A stretch of 64,000 nt of DNA from UMGS1532 sp045594795 (GCA_045594795.1 JAZNZF010000047.1:21520-85519), one strand, 5' to 3'; shown: positions 33,450-42,866, counted from the first letter of the stretch. The notes: a model not told the origin generated them from the letters alone. Translations and numbers: made by a program.

Positions 33450-34007
33450 ATGACAGTAGAGTCGGACGGTTTTGGGAGAATTAAGGTAACCCTTACATAC
33501 GATGATAGCCGTCAGCTTGGAATAAGCTTTAACACTATCGACTGTAAACGACCGCAGACGCGTTTAATTTTGCGTGCGATTTTTAAAGCGGCGGCAGAAA
33601 AGCTCGGGCAAAGCCTACCTACAAACAGACTGCTTATTGAGGCATACCCACATATTAACGGTGGCGGTGTGTTGTGTTTTACGGCACTTGCTTTAAGCAC
33701 AAAAAAACGATTGAAGATTAAAAAGAAATCCACCTCTTTTGCTTACGACTTTAACGACGGAACAAATCTGCTTTGCGCAATAGAAAGGCTATACAAAAGT
33801 GAGCCCTTAAAAAATTATAAAAGCCGCATATACGATGTTGACGGAGTTTTCCGTTTAATTATAAACAGCGAGCCCAAAGCAGACAGTGATATTAAAGAGT
33901 TTTGTGATAGCGTATCCCCTTACGAGAGGGTAAAAAAATACACCTGCGAGCACGGACGTGTGCTTACAGGTGATAATGCTATTATTGAAATTGGCAGTAA
34001 ATTATAA
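33450..34007 (+). CDS. MecA-like adaptor protein
   Basis: A 185-residue protein with the general form of MecA/YpbH ClpC adaptors. It has an N-terminal beta-alpha segment of about 85 residues (GFGRIKVTLTYDD, TRLILRAIFKAAAEKLG), a charged linker (KKRLKIKKKS) and a C-terminal domain ending KYTCEHGRVLTGDNAIIEIG. The last part resembles the MecA ending where a reading such as EHGK..I..NAI is expected. Family membership is probable but not certain. The stop lies two bases from the stop of convergent rpe. Confidence 0.5.
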   Translation: MTVESDGFGRIKVTLTYDDSRQLGISFNTIDCKRPQTRLILRAIFKAAAEKLGQSLPTNRLLIEAYPHINGGGVLCFTALALSTKKRLKIKKKSTSFAYDFNDGTNLLCAIERLYKSEPLKNYKSRIYDVDGVFRLIINSEPKADSDIKEFCDSVSPYERVKKYTCEHGRVLTGDNAIIEIGSKL

Positions 34008-34009
34008 AT

Positions 34010-34654
34010 TTAAAGTGCTTTTAAGCCCTCTACCGCCAATTTTATATCGGGTGCGCCGAACAAAAAGCTACCTGCAACTAATACGGTGGCGCCCGCATCG
34101 GCACAGAGTTTTGCGGTTTCGTTATTAATGCCGCCATCGACCTCTATTTCAACATTTAAGCCTCTGCGCTTAATTTCATTGCTTAATGCCATTATTTTAT
34201 CGGGAGTGTATTCTATAAACTTTTGTGCACCAAAACCTGGCTGTACCGACATAACAAGCACCATATCAACATACGGTAAATACTCGTAAACCTCTTCTAT
34301 AGGTGTTGTAGGGTTTAAAGAGATAGCGGGCTTGCAACCGAGCTTGCGGATATTACTAAGCTCGTTTTTTAGGTCGAAGCCTGCTTCTACGTGCAGGGTC
34401 AGATACTCGGCATATTGGGCGAATGCGGCAAGTGACGCGGTAGTATTGCCGGCTACCATAAGGTGAATATCTAAAGGAAGGTCGGTATGCTCAAAAATAG
34501 ATTTTATTACGGGCACGCCAAAGGATATATTTGGCACAAATTGCCCATCCATAACGTCGATGTGTAGCATATCGGTTTTTGCTACCTCTAACTGTTTTAG
34601 GCTTGCATCTAAATTAAGATAATCTGAATTTAATATTGACGGTGATACCTTCAT
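34010..34654 (-). CDS. rpe: Ribulose-phosphate 3-epimerase
   Basis: A 214-residue TIM-barrel epimerase converting ribulose-5-phosphate to xylulose-5-phosphate. Motifs are SPSILNSDYLNL, HIDVMDGQFVPNISFG (metal ligands His and Asp), DIHLMV, VLVMSVQPGFGAQKF and EVDGGI. Standard length. It is monocistronic and converges with the MecA-like gene with only two bases between stop codons and no visible terminator. Confidence 0.96.
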   Translation of the reverse strand: MKVSPSILNSDYLNLDASLKQLEVAKTDMLHIDVMDGQFVPNISFGVPVIKSIFEHTDLPLDIHLMVAGNTTASLAAFAQYAEYLTLHVEAGFDLKNELSNIRKLGCKPAISLNPTTPIEEVYEYLPYVDMVLVMSVQPGFGAQKFIEYTPDKIMALSNEIKRRGLNVEIEVDGGINNETAKLCADAGATVLVAGSFLFGAPDIKLAVEGLKAL

Positions 34655-34745
34655 ACCAAATCTCCTTGCCTTTATTAGTTATATATATTTTACCATACGC
34701 ATACGCTTTTCGCAATAATTAACTAAAATTTTACTAATTTTTCGG

Positions 34746-34774
34746 TTGCAAGTTATTTATTATAATGTTATACT
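34746..34774 (+). promoter_or_regulatory. Promoter of the zinc-ribbon membrane gene pair
   Basis: TTGCAA at 34746-34751 and TATACT at 34769-34774 with a 17 bp spacer. Confidence 0.65.
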
Positions 34775-34807
34775 AAATAAAAAGTAAAAATTTCAGGAGG
34801 GGTAAAA

Positions 34808-35359
34808 ATGGTTTGCAAATTTTGTGGGGGCGAATTGCACGAAAATTCAAATTTCTGCCACGCTTGTGGTGCCGCTGTTATCGAAACCGCCTCACCAAAC
34901 GACCTTAACAAAATAGGGCGCAAGGGCAAAACTTTACGCATTGGTATTATAGCCGCTTTATTGGTTGTAGTAGTTTCCGTGGCATTTATTTTTACTGTTC
35001 TTACAAGCTCTATGCAAAACCAAATTAAAGGCACTTGGCAGCGCGATAATTCTGCACTTAATACTACCGATACCGTTACTTATTCCTTTACTACAAAAGG
35101 CGGTACAAATACCTATACTACCGATAATACGGGCTTTAACTCTAACATAGCAGATTTTTCGTGGTATATTTCCGATGACAACGAGCTTATACTTTTATGG
35201 AGTAACACAAGCTGTACCCGTTATATCTGGAACCCCGACTTTAATAGCTACACCCTTTCACCTAACGAATTTAACTGGTACTTAAAAGGTGACACCCTTT
35301 ATCTTAGCGCCGCTAACGAGCTTGGCTATTTTACTTATATTAGGCAGGATATTAAATGA
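34808..35359 (+). CDS. Zinc-ribbon membrane protein
   Basis: A 183-residue protein. A zinc ribbon at the N-terminus (CKFCGG and CHACGA, residues 3-23) faces the cytosol, a membrane span covers about 44-65 and an exterior beta-rich domain follows (68-183) with GTWQRD, YSFTTKGGTNTY and FSWYI. The exterior part resembles that of the next gene (GSFTRKR, YTFNSDGTGNKTY, FSWYV), so the two are likely tandem duplicates that differ by the ribbon. Zinc-ribbon-TM proteins are common in clostridia; the function is unknown. The ribosome site is AGGAGGGG. Confidence 0.7.
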   Translation: MVCKFCGGELHENSNFCHACGAAVIETASPNDLNKIGRKGKTLRIGIIAALLVVVVSVAFIFTVLTSSMQNQIKGTWQRDNSALNTTDTVTYSFTTKGGTNTYTTDNTGFNSNIADFSWYISDDNELILLWSNTSCTRYIWNPDFNSYTLSPNEFNWYLKGDTLYLSAANELGYFTYIRQDIK

Positions 35360-35826
35360 TAAGGCGTAAAACAAAAAAAGAACACCAAAAGCGCCCTTTA
35401 ATAAAGCTAACACTTATTGTTATACCCACTATAGCAATAGTAATTACGACACTTATTATGCTAAATATTAACGGCTTTTTTATGTCGGCAGAGGATAAGC
35501 TTTTGGGCAGCTTTACAAGGAAACGTACAGGCGAGTATTCCGCTCAGCAATACACCGAAACCTACACCTTTAATAGTGACGGCACGGGCAATAAAACCTA
35601 CATTACACCCGAAGGCGCGGTTTCTAACAACGACTTTAGCTGGTACGTTACTCCTAAAAACATTTTGGTAATTAACGGACACGTTAAATATAAGTATAAA
35701 GCAAACTATGAAGAATATTATAGCTCAAGCGCCAAAAACACAAAAAAGTATTGGTGTGTTACTAAGGATAAACTTTATATTGGCGAAAACACATCTATCA
35801 CCTACGAAGAATATACACGTAACTAA
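35356..35826 (+). CDS. Small membrane protein, paralogue of the upstream gene
   Basis: A 156-residue protein with a short basic start (MIRRKTKKEHQKR), one membrane span (about 16-38) and an exterior beta domain. The motif order GSFTRKR, TYTFNSDGTGNKTYITPEG, FSWYVTPKN and KDKLYIGEN parallels the upstream protein, but there is no zinc ribbon. Its ATG overlaps the upstream stop (ATGA), implying coupled translation. The two exterior domains may form a pair. Function unknown. Confidence 0.7.
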   Translation: MIRRKTKKEHQKRPLIKLTLIVIPTIAIVITTLIMLNINGFFMSAEDKLLGSFTRKRTGEYSAQQYTETYTFNSDGTGNKTYITPEGAVSNNDFSWYVTPKNILVINGHVKYKYKANYEEYYSSSAKNTKKYWCVTKDKLYIGENTSITYEEYTRN

Positions 35827-35834
35827 TAAATATT

Positions 35835-35878
35835 AACACTACCCGAAGGAGATTAAACTCCTTCGGGTAGTGTTTTTT
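35835..35878 (+). terminator. Intrinsic terminator after the paralogous pair
   Basis: AACACTACCCGAAGGAG pairs with CTCCTTCGGGTAGTGTT, a 17 bp stem followed by TTTT. It may also weakly stop the convergent ABC operon. Confidence 0.92.
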
Positions 35879-35893
35879 AGGGGACGTTGTTGT

Positions 35894-37969
35894 TTAATAA
35901 TATAATGTAGTATCTTCGGTTAAGGCTTCTAATTCCTTTATCTGTTTATCGTTTAGGGCGAATACTGCAATATATTCCTCGTCGGTCCCTTCGGTGTAAA
36001 CATAATCCTTAAGGTTGTATTTATAGAACTTTAGCATAATTGTCTTATCCTCGGCAGTGATGCCCTCGGTTTTAGCATTTTGGAGAATTTTTGCTAATTT
36101 TAGGTCGTTTTCCTTACCGCCAATAAAGTTTCTGTCGTACCCTAATGCGTTGCCAAAATCGATTTCAACCATATCACTGTTCTCGCCTTTAAGTTCGGCA
36201 ATAAGCTTTTTAGCATCAGCTTTACTTTGCTTTTCTATAAAGGATAAAAATAGGTTTACTGTCTTTTTGTAATCCCTTGATATTTGGAAGTTAATAGTAT
36301 AACTGTTAGCGCCGTAAAATACGTCGCAGTACATACCGAACACAGCATTCTCGGTGCCACCCATAAGATTATTATAATAGGTGGTAAAGGGTATGTCACC
36401 GCTTCTTACCTCCTCAGAGAAGGTGTTATAAAGCTGTACTTTCTGCTCATACGTGAGATTGAACACAGAATCGGTATAAACCGAAACCTTATTCTTTTTC
36501 GGGTCGGGCAGATGGGTAAACGCTTTTTTGAACTCTGCATTTTGGTTTAGGGCTGCTACTATTTTTTCAGAATCTGAATATGGAAGCATCAAATTTCTAA
36601 AATGCTTTATGCCGCCGCTTTCAATATAAACCCTTATTTCATCGTGTTCGGAATAATAATCGTAATAATCAGCACCAAACTCGCGGCCTTTTTTAGTGTG
36701 CTCAATATTATCTTTTAGTGCCGCTGAAATTATTCTATTTACGGTTGCATCCTTAATTTTTATATCCGAAGTAACCGTGCCGAAATACTCATTATCGTAG
36801 TCTGAATAATAAAGATACACACCGCTTATTTCCTCGGGTGTTGGCTGATACGACTCTACTGCGTACTGAATCGAGAACATAGCACCAACTGCGGCTATAT
36901 CTATAGCCAATACTATTAAAAAGGTGGGCATAGACTTTACCATTAATTTAAGGTTTTTAGTCATTAGTAGGTCGTAACAACAGTATGCCGCAAAGGCTAC
37001 GGCAAAAATTGCAATTATTGCAAACCAGGTGGAAAAATCGTCTAAAGCAATGTTGCTGTTATGCCTTGCACCCCAAGTGGTAAAGAAGGTTGCCGCGGCA
37101 CCAAGACCAATAGCGGTGCCCAAAGAGATTCTGAAAATAGCGCGGAGCTTTTCGGTAGCGGCAGCTTTACTTGCGGCTTCACTATTGCGGCGGTTAAATA
37201 GCAGAGCGCCTATTAAAAGATATGCTATGCCGATAACGGAGGTGTAAATAATTGGTGTTACACCCTCGCCAAAACTAAACATACCTCCCCCGAATGCATT
37301 TAAAACAAAGCCAACGGGTAGATTAACATCAAATCTTAACAGAGAAAATGTCTCGGTTGCAGAGGCGTAGTGCAGTCCGTCCATACCACAGTTTACTAAT
37401 ACGGTTATAAATATTCTCGGTGCAAAAATTAATATAAGCGCAACCGCTATATTAGAGAACACCGTACCCGTAACGCTAATAGCAATAAGGCAAGCTGATA
37501 TAATATAAACACAGGATATTATCAGCTGTACAACAAAGATAAGACTTGCTAAGAGGTTGTAGGCAATAAACTTATAAAACACAAAGCTTAGAGCCATTGG
37601 TACACCCACCGAGAATAAAAGAATAATTCCAACCCAAGAAATTATTGATGCAAAAAAGCTAAAATAAAGCGTAGTTCTTGTTTTGGGCACCGAAAAATAG
37701 AAATCGCTTGCGGCTCTGCTTGTAGTAAAATTAAATAGCATAATCGTCATAAGCGGTGCTACTACACAGAATAAAAGCACAAGTATAGGGTTAAGCGTAA
37801 AGGCGCTTACGTACCGCCTTGCTATCTCAACTCCGTCGCTACTGTCGAATATTTCAGATGCTATTGCGAAAAGCGGAAAAGCCGTTAAGATTACCGTGGC
37901 AATTACACCGAAGTTTTTAAGGTATCGAATTCCCTCGCGATAAAGCTTTAAATCAAAAATTCTGCTCAT
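35894..37969 (-). CDS. ABC-2 type permease of a YtrA-type operon
   Basis: A 691-residue membrane protein. About six spans lie in the first 280 residues, then two or three more near 290-370, followed by an exterior domain of about 320 residues without spans. TSRAASDFYFSVPKTRTTLYFS near residue 90 is typical of permeases paired with YtrB-like ATPases in Firmicutes. It starts three bases after the ATPase gene. Such systems are often linked to cell-envelope stress or antibiotic response; the substrate is unknown. The large exterior domain may sense or bind an envelope ligand. Confidence 0.8.
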   Translation of the reverse strand: MSRIFDLKLYREGIRYLKNFGVIATVILTAFPLFAIASEIFDSSDGVEIARRYVSAFTLNPILVLLFCVVAPLMTIMLFNFTTSRAASDFYFSVPKTRTTLYFSFFASIISWVGIILLFSVGVPMALSFVFYKFIAYNLLASLIFVVQLIISCVYIISACLIAISVTGTVFSNIAVALILIFAPRIFITVLVNCGMDGLHYASATETFSLLRFDVNLPVGFVLNAFGGGMFSFGEGVTPIIYTSVIGIAYLLIGALLFNRRNSEAASKAAATEKLRAIFRISLGTAIGLGAAATFFTTWGARHNSNIALDDFSTWFAIIAIFAVAFAAYCCYDLLMTKNLKLMVKSMPTFLIVLAIDIAAVGAMFSIQYAVESYQPTPEEISGVYLYYSDYDNEYFGTVTSDIKIKDATVNRIISAALKDNIEHTKKGREFGADYYDYYSEHDEIRVYIESGGIKHFRNLMLPYSDSEKIVAALNQNAEFKKAFTHLPDPKKNKVSVYTDSVFNLTYEQKVQLYNTFSEEVRSGDIPFTTYYNNLMGGTENAVFGMYCDVFYGANSYTINFQISRDYKKTVNLFLSFIEKQSKADAKKLIAELKGENSDMVEIDFGNALGYDRNFIGGKENDLKLAKILQNAKTEGITAEDKTIMLKFYKYNLKDYVYTEGTDEEYIAVFALNDKQIKELEALTEDTTLYY

Positions 37970-37972
37970 CTT

Positions 37973-38875
37973 TTACCCCTCCTCCAGTTCGCTGAAATCG
38001 TAGCCTAAAGCAGACATCTCGTAAGTAAATACCTCTTCTAACGAGAGCGGAAGTATATCTAAAATAATAGGCATATGTGTTTTTAACTTTTCTATAGTTT
38101 GCTCGCGGTCGCCACGTACAATCATATTAGAAACAGAGCCTTTTTTGGTAAAGTGGATTATATCGATATCCTCAAAATCTTCCTTAGAATACTCTTGATT
38201 TAGTGCTATTTGCACCTTGAAAAGCGAGGTTTTAAGGTCGCCTATCTCGCGTTCGAAAACCATACCGCCTTTGTGCAACATTGCAAGCTGGTCGCAGGTA
38301 TCCTCAAGCTCGCGCAATGAGTGTGAGGTAATAATTGCGGTTGCCTTGCGCTCTACAACGTCGTTATAAATAAAGCCCTTTATAACGTTACGCACAACGG
38401 GATCGAGGCCGTCAAAGGTCTCGTCAAAAAATATGTATTTAGGGTTGGTTGCAAGGGCTAAAATTATAGAAGCCTGACGTCTCATTCCCTTAGAAAAACT
38501 GTTTAAGCTTTTCCTTGTATTAAGCCCTAACTTATATGCATAGCTACGTAGTTTCTCCAAATCAAAGCCCTCATACATAGAGCTATATAATTTCGCCATG
38601 CGCTCTATTGAAGCGCCGTTTATAAAATAAAGCTCGTCGGGAACGTACATAAAAAGACGCTTTGCATCGACATTTTCATAAACAGCCATTCCGTCTATTT
38701 TAATCTCGCCGCCATCGGCTTTATACACGCCCGTTAAAAGACGCAAAAAGGTTGATTTACCCGCACCATTTGAGCCTACCATACCGTAAATACTACCCTC
38801 GGGTATAGTACAGCTGATACTGTCAAGTGCGGTAAAATCACCAAACTTTTTGGTTAGATTTTTTACCGTAATCAT
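37973..38875 (-). CDS. ABC transporter ATP-binding protein (YtrB-like)
   Basis: A 300-residue ATPase. Walker A is GSNGAGKST near residue 35; the signature motif is the variant FSKGMRRQ instead of LSGGQ; Walker B is YIFFDETFDGLDP, with the switch histidine in TSHSLRELE. A C-terminal extension of about 75 residues follows. The FSKGMRRQ form is usual for YtrB-type and related ABC-2 ATPases. It overlaps the GntR gene by four bases and pairs with the downstream permease. Confidence 0.9.
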   Translation of the reverse strand: MITVKNLTKKFGDFTALDSISCTIPEGSIYGMVGSNGAGKSTFLRLLTGVYKADGGEIKIDGMAVYENVDAKRLFMYVPDELYFINGASIERMAKLYSSMYEGFDLEKLRSYAYKLGLNTRKSLNSFSKGMRRQASIILALATNPKYIFFDETFDGLDPVVRNVIKGFIYNDVVERKATAIITSHSLRELEDTCDQLAMLHKGGMVFEREIGDLKTSLFKVQIALNQEYSKEDFEDIDIIHFTKKGSVSNMIVRGDREQTIEKLKTHMPIILDILPLSLEEVFTYEMSALGYDFSELEEG

Positions 38876-39252
38876 AAAGATTTTCCCTCGCTTTCGTAAA
38901 GATCGTTTACAGCCTTTAATATTTCCTCTTTAGTAATGCCTGAAAGCTTTAGCTCTTGAAGTAATTCTTTTAAATCGCTTACCTTTTGACGAGCAGATGC
39001 GCCAAGCACCTGCAAAGCGTCCTCGCTAACATATAAGCCCTTACCGGGAACCGCCACTAAAATACCGCGATGCGTAAGCTCTGAATAAGCCTTTTGTATG
39101 GTGTTAGGGTTTACCGATAGCTTTACAGATAATCCCCTTACCGACGGTAGCGCATCACCGACTTTAAGAGCGCCTATAAGTATAAAGCGTTTTGTTTGTT
39201 CTATTAACTGCTCGTAAACAGGCATTTGCGACAGGTTGTCGATACTAAACAT
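38872..39252 (-). CDS. GntR family regulator, YtrA type
   Basis: A 126-residue repressor: a GntR winged helix at residues 8-75 (PVYEQLIEQTKRFILIGALKVGD, LPSVRGLSVKLSVNPNTIQKAY) followed by only two short helices, the YtrA layout without a full ligand domain. First gene of an operon with the ATPase and permease. A palindrome at 39288-39312 next to its own promoter is the likely operator, so it should repress its operon until an envelope signal arrives. Confidence 0.92.
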   Translation of the reverse strand: MFSIDNLSQMPVYEQLIEQTKRFILIGALKVGDALPSVRGLSVKLSVNPNTIQKAYSELTHRGILVAVPGKGLYVSEDALQVLGASARQKVSDLKELLQELKLSGITKEEILKAVNDLYESEGKSL

Positions 39253-39287
39253 ATCCTGCCTCCTTTATATTTTGTTGCACAACGTTA

Positions 39288-39312
39288 ACTGTACTATCTG
39301 TATTAGTACAGT
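39288..39312 (-). promoter_or_regulatory. Probable operator of the YtrA-type regulator
   Basis: ACTGTACTA, seven bases, TAGTACAGT: a perfect inverted repeat of 9 bp arms. It lies just downstream of the -10, over the predicted start site, where bound repressor would block transcription. Confidence 0.75.
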
Positions 39313-39315
39313 TGT

Positions 39316-39344
39316 AATATACCACACTCGAATTCATTTGTCAA
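39316..39344 (-). promoter_or_regulatory. Promoter of the GntR-ABC operon
   Basis: Minus strand: TTGACA at 39344-39339 and TATATT at 39321-39316, with a 17 bp spacer. Confidence 0.8.
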
Positions 39345-39368
39345 CACCTTTTTGAAAATATATTTGTG

Positions 39369-39397
39369 TTGCTTTTTTTAACGATATGTTTTATTAT
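39369..39397 (+). promoter_or_regulatory. Candidate promoter of fkp-chrA
   Basis: TTGCTT at 39369-39374 and TATTAT at 39392-39397 with a 17 bp spacer. Confidence 0.5.
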
Positions 39398-39446
39398 ATA
39401 AATATAGTTGTGTAAAAATTTTTACATTTAAAACGAGGGCAGAAAA

Positions 39447-42299
39447 ATGAATTACAAAAACCTTTTCCTGCAGCAATCATACTTAGACAGTTACGATACC
39501 TATAAAAATATTCTGGCCGGCGGTGTACACAAGTCGCTTTTGTGGGATTATATAATCCTTACCGCATCAAACGAAAGTCAGGCTGAAGCATATCGTGACC
39601 AAATAAATTATCGAAGAAAAGCCAAAACCTTGCCAAGCGGCACCCATTTTGCCGTTGTGCCAGACTATAACGGAACAAGGGTTGGCTCGGGCGGTGCCAC
39701 ACTTGGAGTGCTTCGCTATATTTATGAACGCGAACAAAACTTTAATGGGCTTAAAATTTTAGTTATTCACTCGGGTGGCGACTCTAAGCGTGTGCCACAG
39801 TATTCGGCTTGCGGCAAACTTTTCTCCCCCGTACCACACGAATTACCCGACGGTAGATGCTCTACTTTATTTGACGAGTTTTTAATTGCAACAAGTGGTA
39901 TGCCCGCCAGAATGGAAGACGGTATGCTTGTTCTTTCAGGTGATGTGTTACTGCTGTTTAACCCTTTGCAAATTGATTTCTTTGGCAGTGACGCTGCTGC
40001 TCTTTCTATAAAAGAAAACGTAGAAACAGGCAAAAACCACGGCGTTTTTACAAGGTCACACAATGGTGATGTTGCTGACTTTTTGCATAAGCAAACGGTT
40101 GAAACGCTCACAAACGCAGGCGCTGTAGATAAGCTTAACAAGGTTAATATAGACACGGGGGCAATTTTGCTAAGCTCTCGCGTTTTGGAAAAGCTTTACT
40201 CCTTAGTAGATACAGATGAAAAATATATTGCTACCGTAAACGAAAAAGTACGGCTTTCTTTCTATGCCGATTTCGTTTACCCAATGTCAAAGAATGCTAC
40301 CGAGCAGGATTACTATACTCAACAACCCGAGGGTGAGCTTAACGAGTATCTGCTTTTGGCGCGTAAAAAAATCTGGGGGCTTTTAAGCGGATGCTCTATG
40401 CGTCTTATTTGTATGTCACCTGCCTCGTTTTTACACTTTGGTACCTCGGTAGAGCTACTAAACCTTGTAACCGAAAGCATTGATGATTACCGCTTTTTGA
40501 ATTGGAAAAGCAAAATTTGTACCAATCGTGCATACGGCAACTTTGCCGCCTACAACAGTTATATACATTCTTCTGCTAAAATAGGTAGCGGTTGCTACCT
40601 TGAAAACAGCGAGCTTATGGACGGAGCCGTTATTGGCAGCCACTCTATAATATCGGGTGCTACCATAGAAAACCTCACCGTACCAAGTGATGTTATTTTG
40701 CACGTGCTTAAACTTAAAAACGGCAAATTTGTTGCAAGAATGATAGGCATAAATGATAACCCTAAGGAAAACCTATGGTTAGGTAAAACCCTCGACGAGC
40801 CACTTTGGACAGCTAAGCTTTTTGGCGAATACGATACTGTGGCTAAAGCCGTTAAATCCACCTTAAGTGGCAAGGGCGGTGAGCATAGCCTTTGTAGTAG
40901 TTTTAATGCCGCTTGTGTAACCGATATTCTGCCTTGGTGCGACAAACTTCATGACAAAATAGAAGCCGACCGTTTTTTAAACGCAATTAAATCTGGCTGT
41001 CCTCTTTCGCAAATGCAAGGCTACTCTATAACACCGCGCGTTTCAAGAATACTTGAACGCACCGCTAAATCGGCTGAGTTTGGAATTAAGATACGTATTT
41101 ACTACTACCTTGCAAAGCTTACTAATAGAAACGAGCTTTTAGACCTTTGTTTTAAAGAAATTGCAGACTCTATAATAGGTAGCAATTTTGATGAGCGCTA
41201 TTGTGATAGCCTTAAAATAAAACAAGAAAACGTAACTATTAAGCTACCTGTAAGGGTGAATTTTGGTGGCGGTTGGACCGATACTCCACCTATATATTTC
41301 GAGCTTGGCGGTACTGTTCTTAATGCTGCAATATCCTTAAACGGTCTTTTACCCGTAGTAGTAACAGTAAAGAAGCTAAGTGAACCTAAATTCATTCTTT
41401 CAAGCACCGACTGCGGTTCTTACAAGGAATTCACCGAAACAAAGCTTCTGCAAAACTGCGTTAACCCAACCGACCCATTTGCACTGCATAAAGCGGCATT
41501 AATATCGGCTGGTGTTATACCAAGCAGTAAAGACGTTCCGCTCGAAGAAATTTGCAATAGAATAGGCGGAGGTATATATCTTAATACTGAGGTTATAAAC
41601 ATACCTAAGGGCAGTGGCCTTGGCACAAGCTCTATACTTGCGGGCGCGTGTGCCAAAGCACTTTGCGAGTTTTTTGGCAAGCAATACACTCCTGGCGAGA
41701 TATTTGATTTTGTACTTTGTATGGAGCAAATTATGTCTACAGGCGGTGGTTGGCAAGACCAAGTAGGCGGACTTATTGGCGGAATTAAGCTTGCTACTAA
41801 GACCAGTGCCGAACGAGAGATTGAATATACAAAAATTGAGCTGTCACAAACCGCCAAAGACGAGTTCCAAAACCGCTTTTGCCTTGTATATACAGGTCAA
41901 CGCCGTCTTGCTCGAAATCTGCTACGCGACGTTTTGGGTAAATATATCAGCTCCGAGCCTTCCTCGTTAGATGCGCTTTATAACATAGGACATTTGGCAG
42001 AGCTTATGCGAGTTGAACTTCAGCGCGGTAACATTGATAGCTTTGCTAAGCTTTTAACAAGGCACTGGGAATACTCAAAACAGCTTGACTCGGGCTGTAC
42101 CAACACCTGTATAGACCAGATATTCTCTACTATAGACGACCTTATCGACGGTAAAATGATTTGCGGCGCAGGTGGTGGTGGCTTTTTGCAGGTTGTGCTT
42201 AAAAAAGGCATAACAAAAGACGACCTACGCCAGAGGCTTTTCGACGTGTTTGCCGATTCCGGCGTTGAGGTTTACGATTGCGAAATTTTTGAAGGATAA
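39447..42299 (+). CDS. fkp: Bifunctional fucokinase / fucose-1-phosphate guanylyltransferase
   Basis: A 950-residue enzyme, almost exactly the length of Bacteroides Fkp. The N-terminal part (about 80-430) is the GDP-fucose pyrophosphorylase, including GTRVGSGGATLG and a left-handed beta-helix segment (SAKIGSGCYLENSELMDGAVIG order). The C-terminal part (about 590-950) is a GHMP sugar kinase with RVNFGGGWTDTPP, PKGSGLGTSSIL and CGAGGGGF. It turns free L-fucose into GDP-fucose for surface glycans. It is the first gene of a unit with two chromate-transporter halves. Fkp is best known from Bacteroidetes, so its presence here is notable. Confidence 0.92.
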   Translation: MNYKNLFLQQSYLDSYDTYKNILAGGVHKSLLWDYIILTASNESQAEAYRDQINYRRKAKTLPSGTHFAVVPDYNGTRVGSGGATLGVLRYIYEREQNFNGLKILVIHSGGDSKRVPQYSACGKLFSPVPHELPDGRCSTLFDEFLIATSGMPARMEDGMLVLSGDVLLLFNPLQIDFFGSDAAALSIKENVETGKNHGVFTRSHNGDVADFLHKQTVETLTNAGAVDKLNKVNIDTGAILLSSRVLEKLYSLVDTDEKYIATVNEKVRLSFYADFVYPMSKNATEQDYYTQQPEGELNEYLLLARKKIWGLLSGCSMRLICMSPASFLHFGTSVELLNLVTESIDDYRFLNWKSKICTNRAYGNFAAYNSYIHSSAKIGSGCYLENSELMDGAVIGSHSIISGATIENLTVPSDVILHVLKLKNGKFVARMIGINDNPKENLWLGKTLDEPLWTAKLFGEYDTVAKAVKSTLSGKGGEHSLCSSFNAACVTDILPWCDKLHDKIEADRFLNAIKSGCPLSQMQGYSITPRVSRILERTAKSAEFGIKIRIYYYLAKLTNRNELLDLCFKEIADSIIGSNFDERYCDSLKIKQENVTIKLPVRVNFGGGWTDTPPIYFELGGTVLNAAISLNGLLPVVVTVKKLSEPKFILSSTDCGSYKEFTETKLLQNCVNPTDPFALHKAALISAGVIPSSKDVPLEEICNRIGGGIYLNTEVINIPKGSGLGTSSILAGACAKALCEFFGKQYTPGEIFDFVLCMEQIMSTGGGWQDQVGGLIGGIKLATKTSAEREIEYTKIELSQTAKDEFQNRFCLVYTGQRRLARNLLRDVLGKYISSEPSSLDALYNIGHLAELMRVELQRGNIDSFAKLLTRHWEYSKQLDSGCTNTCIDQIFSTIDDLIDGKMICGAGGGGFLQVVLKKGITKDDLRQRLFDVFADSGVEVYDCEIFEG

Positions 42300-42302
42300 A
42301 CT

Positions 42303-42866
42303 ATGAAAAAATCTAAAACCCTACTAACCTTATTTTTAACATTTTTCAAAATAGGCGCCTTTACTTTTGGAGGCGGCTATGCAATGATTCCGTTAATAGA
42401 GGCAGAAATTGCTGAAAAGCACGGTTGGATTACCAAAGATGATATATTAGAGATTTTTGCTATTGCAGAATCCACGCCAGGCCCCATTGCCATTAACTCT
42501 GCTACCTTTGTTGGTTACAGGGTTGGCGGTGTTTTGGGCTCTGCATTTGCGACCCTTGGCGTTGTACTGCCATCGTTTATAATTATTAGTATTATTGCAT
42601 TTGTGTTAAAAGAATTTCAATCTCTAACGGTGGTACAGTACGCCTTCTTTGGTATACGCGCAGGTGTTTTGGCGCTTATTGTAAAGGCATTTATATCTAT
42701 GTATAAAAAGTGCAAAAAGGGTGTTTTCCCCTACCTTGTTGCCGCCGTTTCATTTTTGATTTCTGTGTTTATTGATATTAACCTTATTTATGTTATAATC
42801 GGGTGTGCGGTTTCGGGTCTTATTTACACCTTTGCCACCTTAAAGCACAATAAGGGGGCTAACTAA
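42303..42866 (+). CDS. chrA: Chromate transporter, half-size, first subunit
   Basis: A 187-residue CHR-family membrane protein with about six spans. The family motifs FKIGAFTFGGGYAMIPLIEAE, STPGPIAINSATFVGYRVGG and LGVVLPSFI are visible. Half-size CHR proteins work as pairs and export chromate or related anions. It begins three bases after fkp, an unexpected partner. The real substrate may differ from chromate. Confidence 0.9.
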   Translation: MKKSKTLLTLFLTFFKIGAFTFGGGYAMIPLIEAEIAEKHGWITKDDILEIFAIAESTPGPIAINSATFVGYRVGGVLGSAFATLGVVLPSFIIISIIAFVLKEFQSLTVVQYAFFGIRAGVLALIVKAFISMYKKCKKGVFPYLVAAVSFLISVFIDINLIYVIIGCAVSGLIYTFATLKHNKGAN

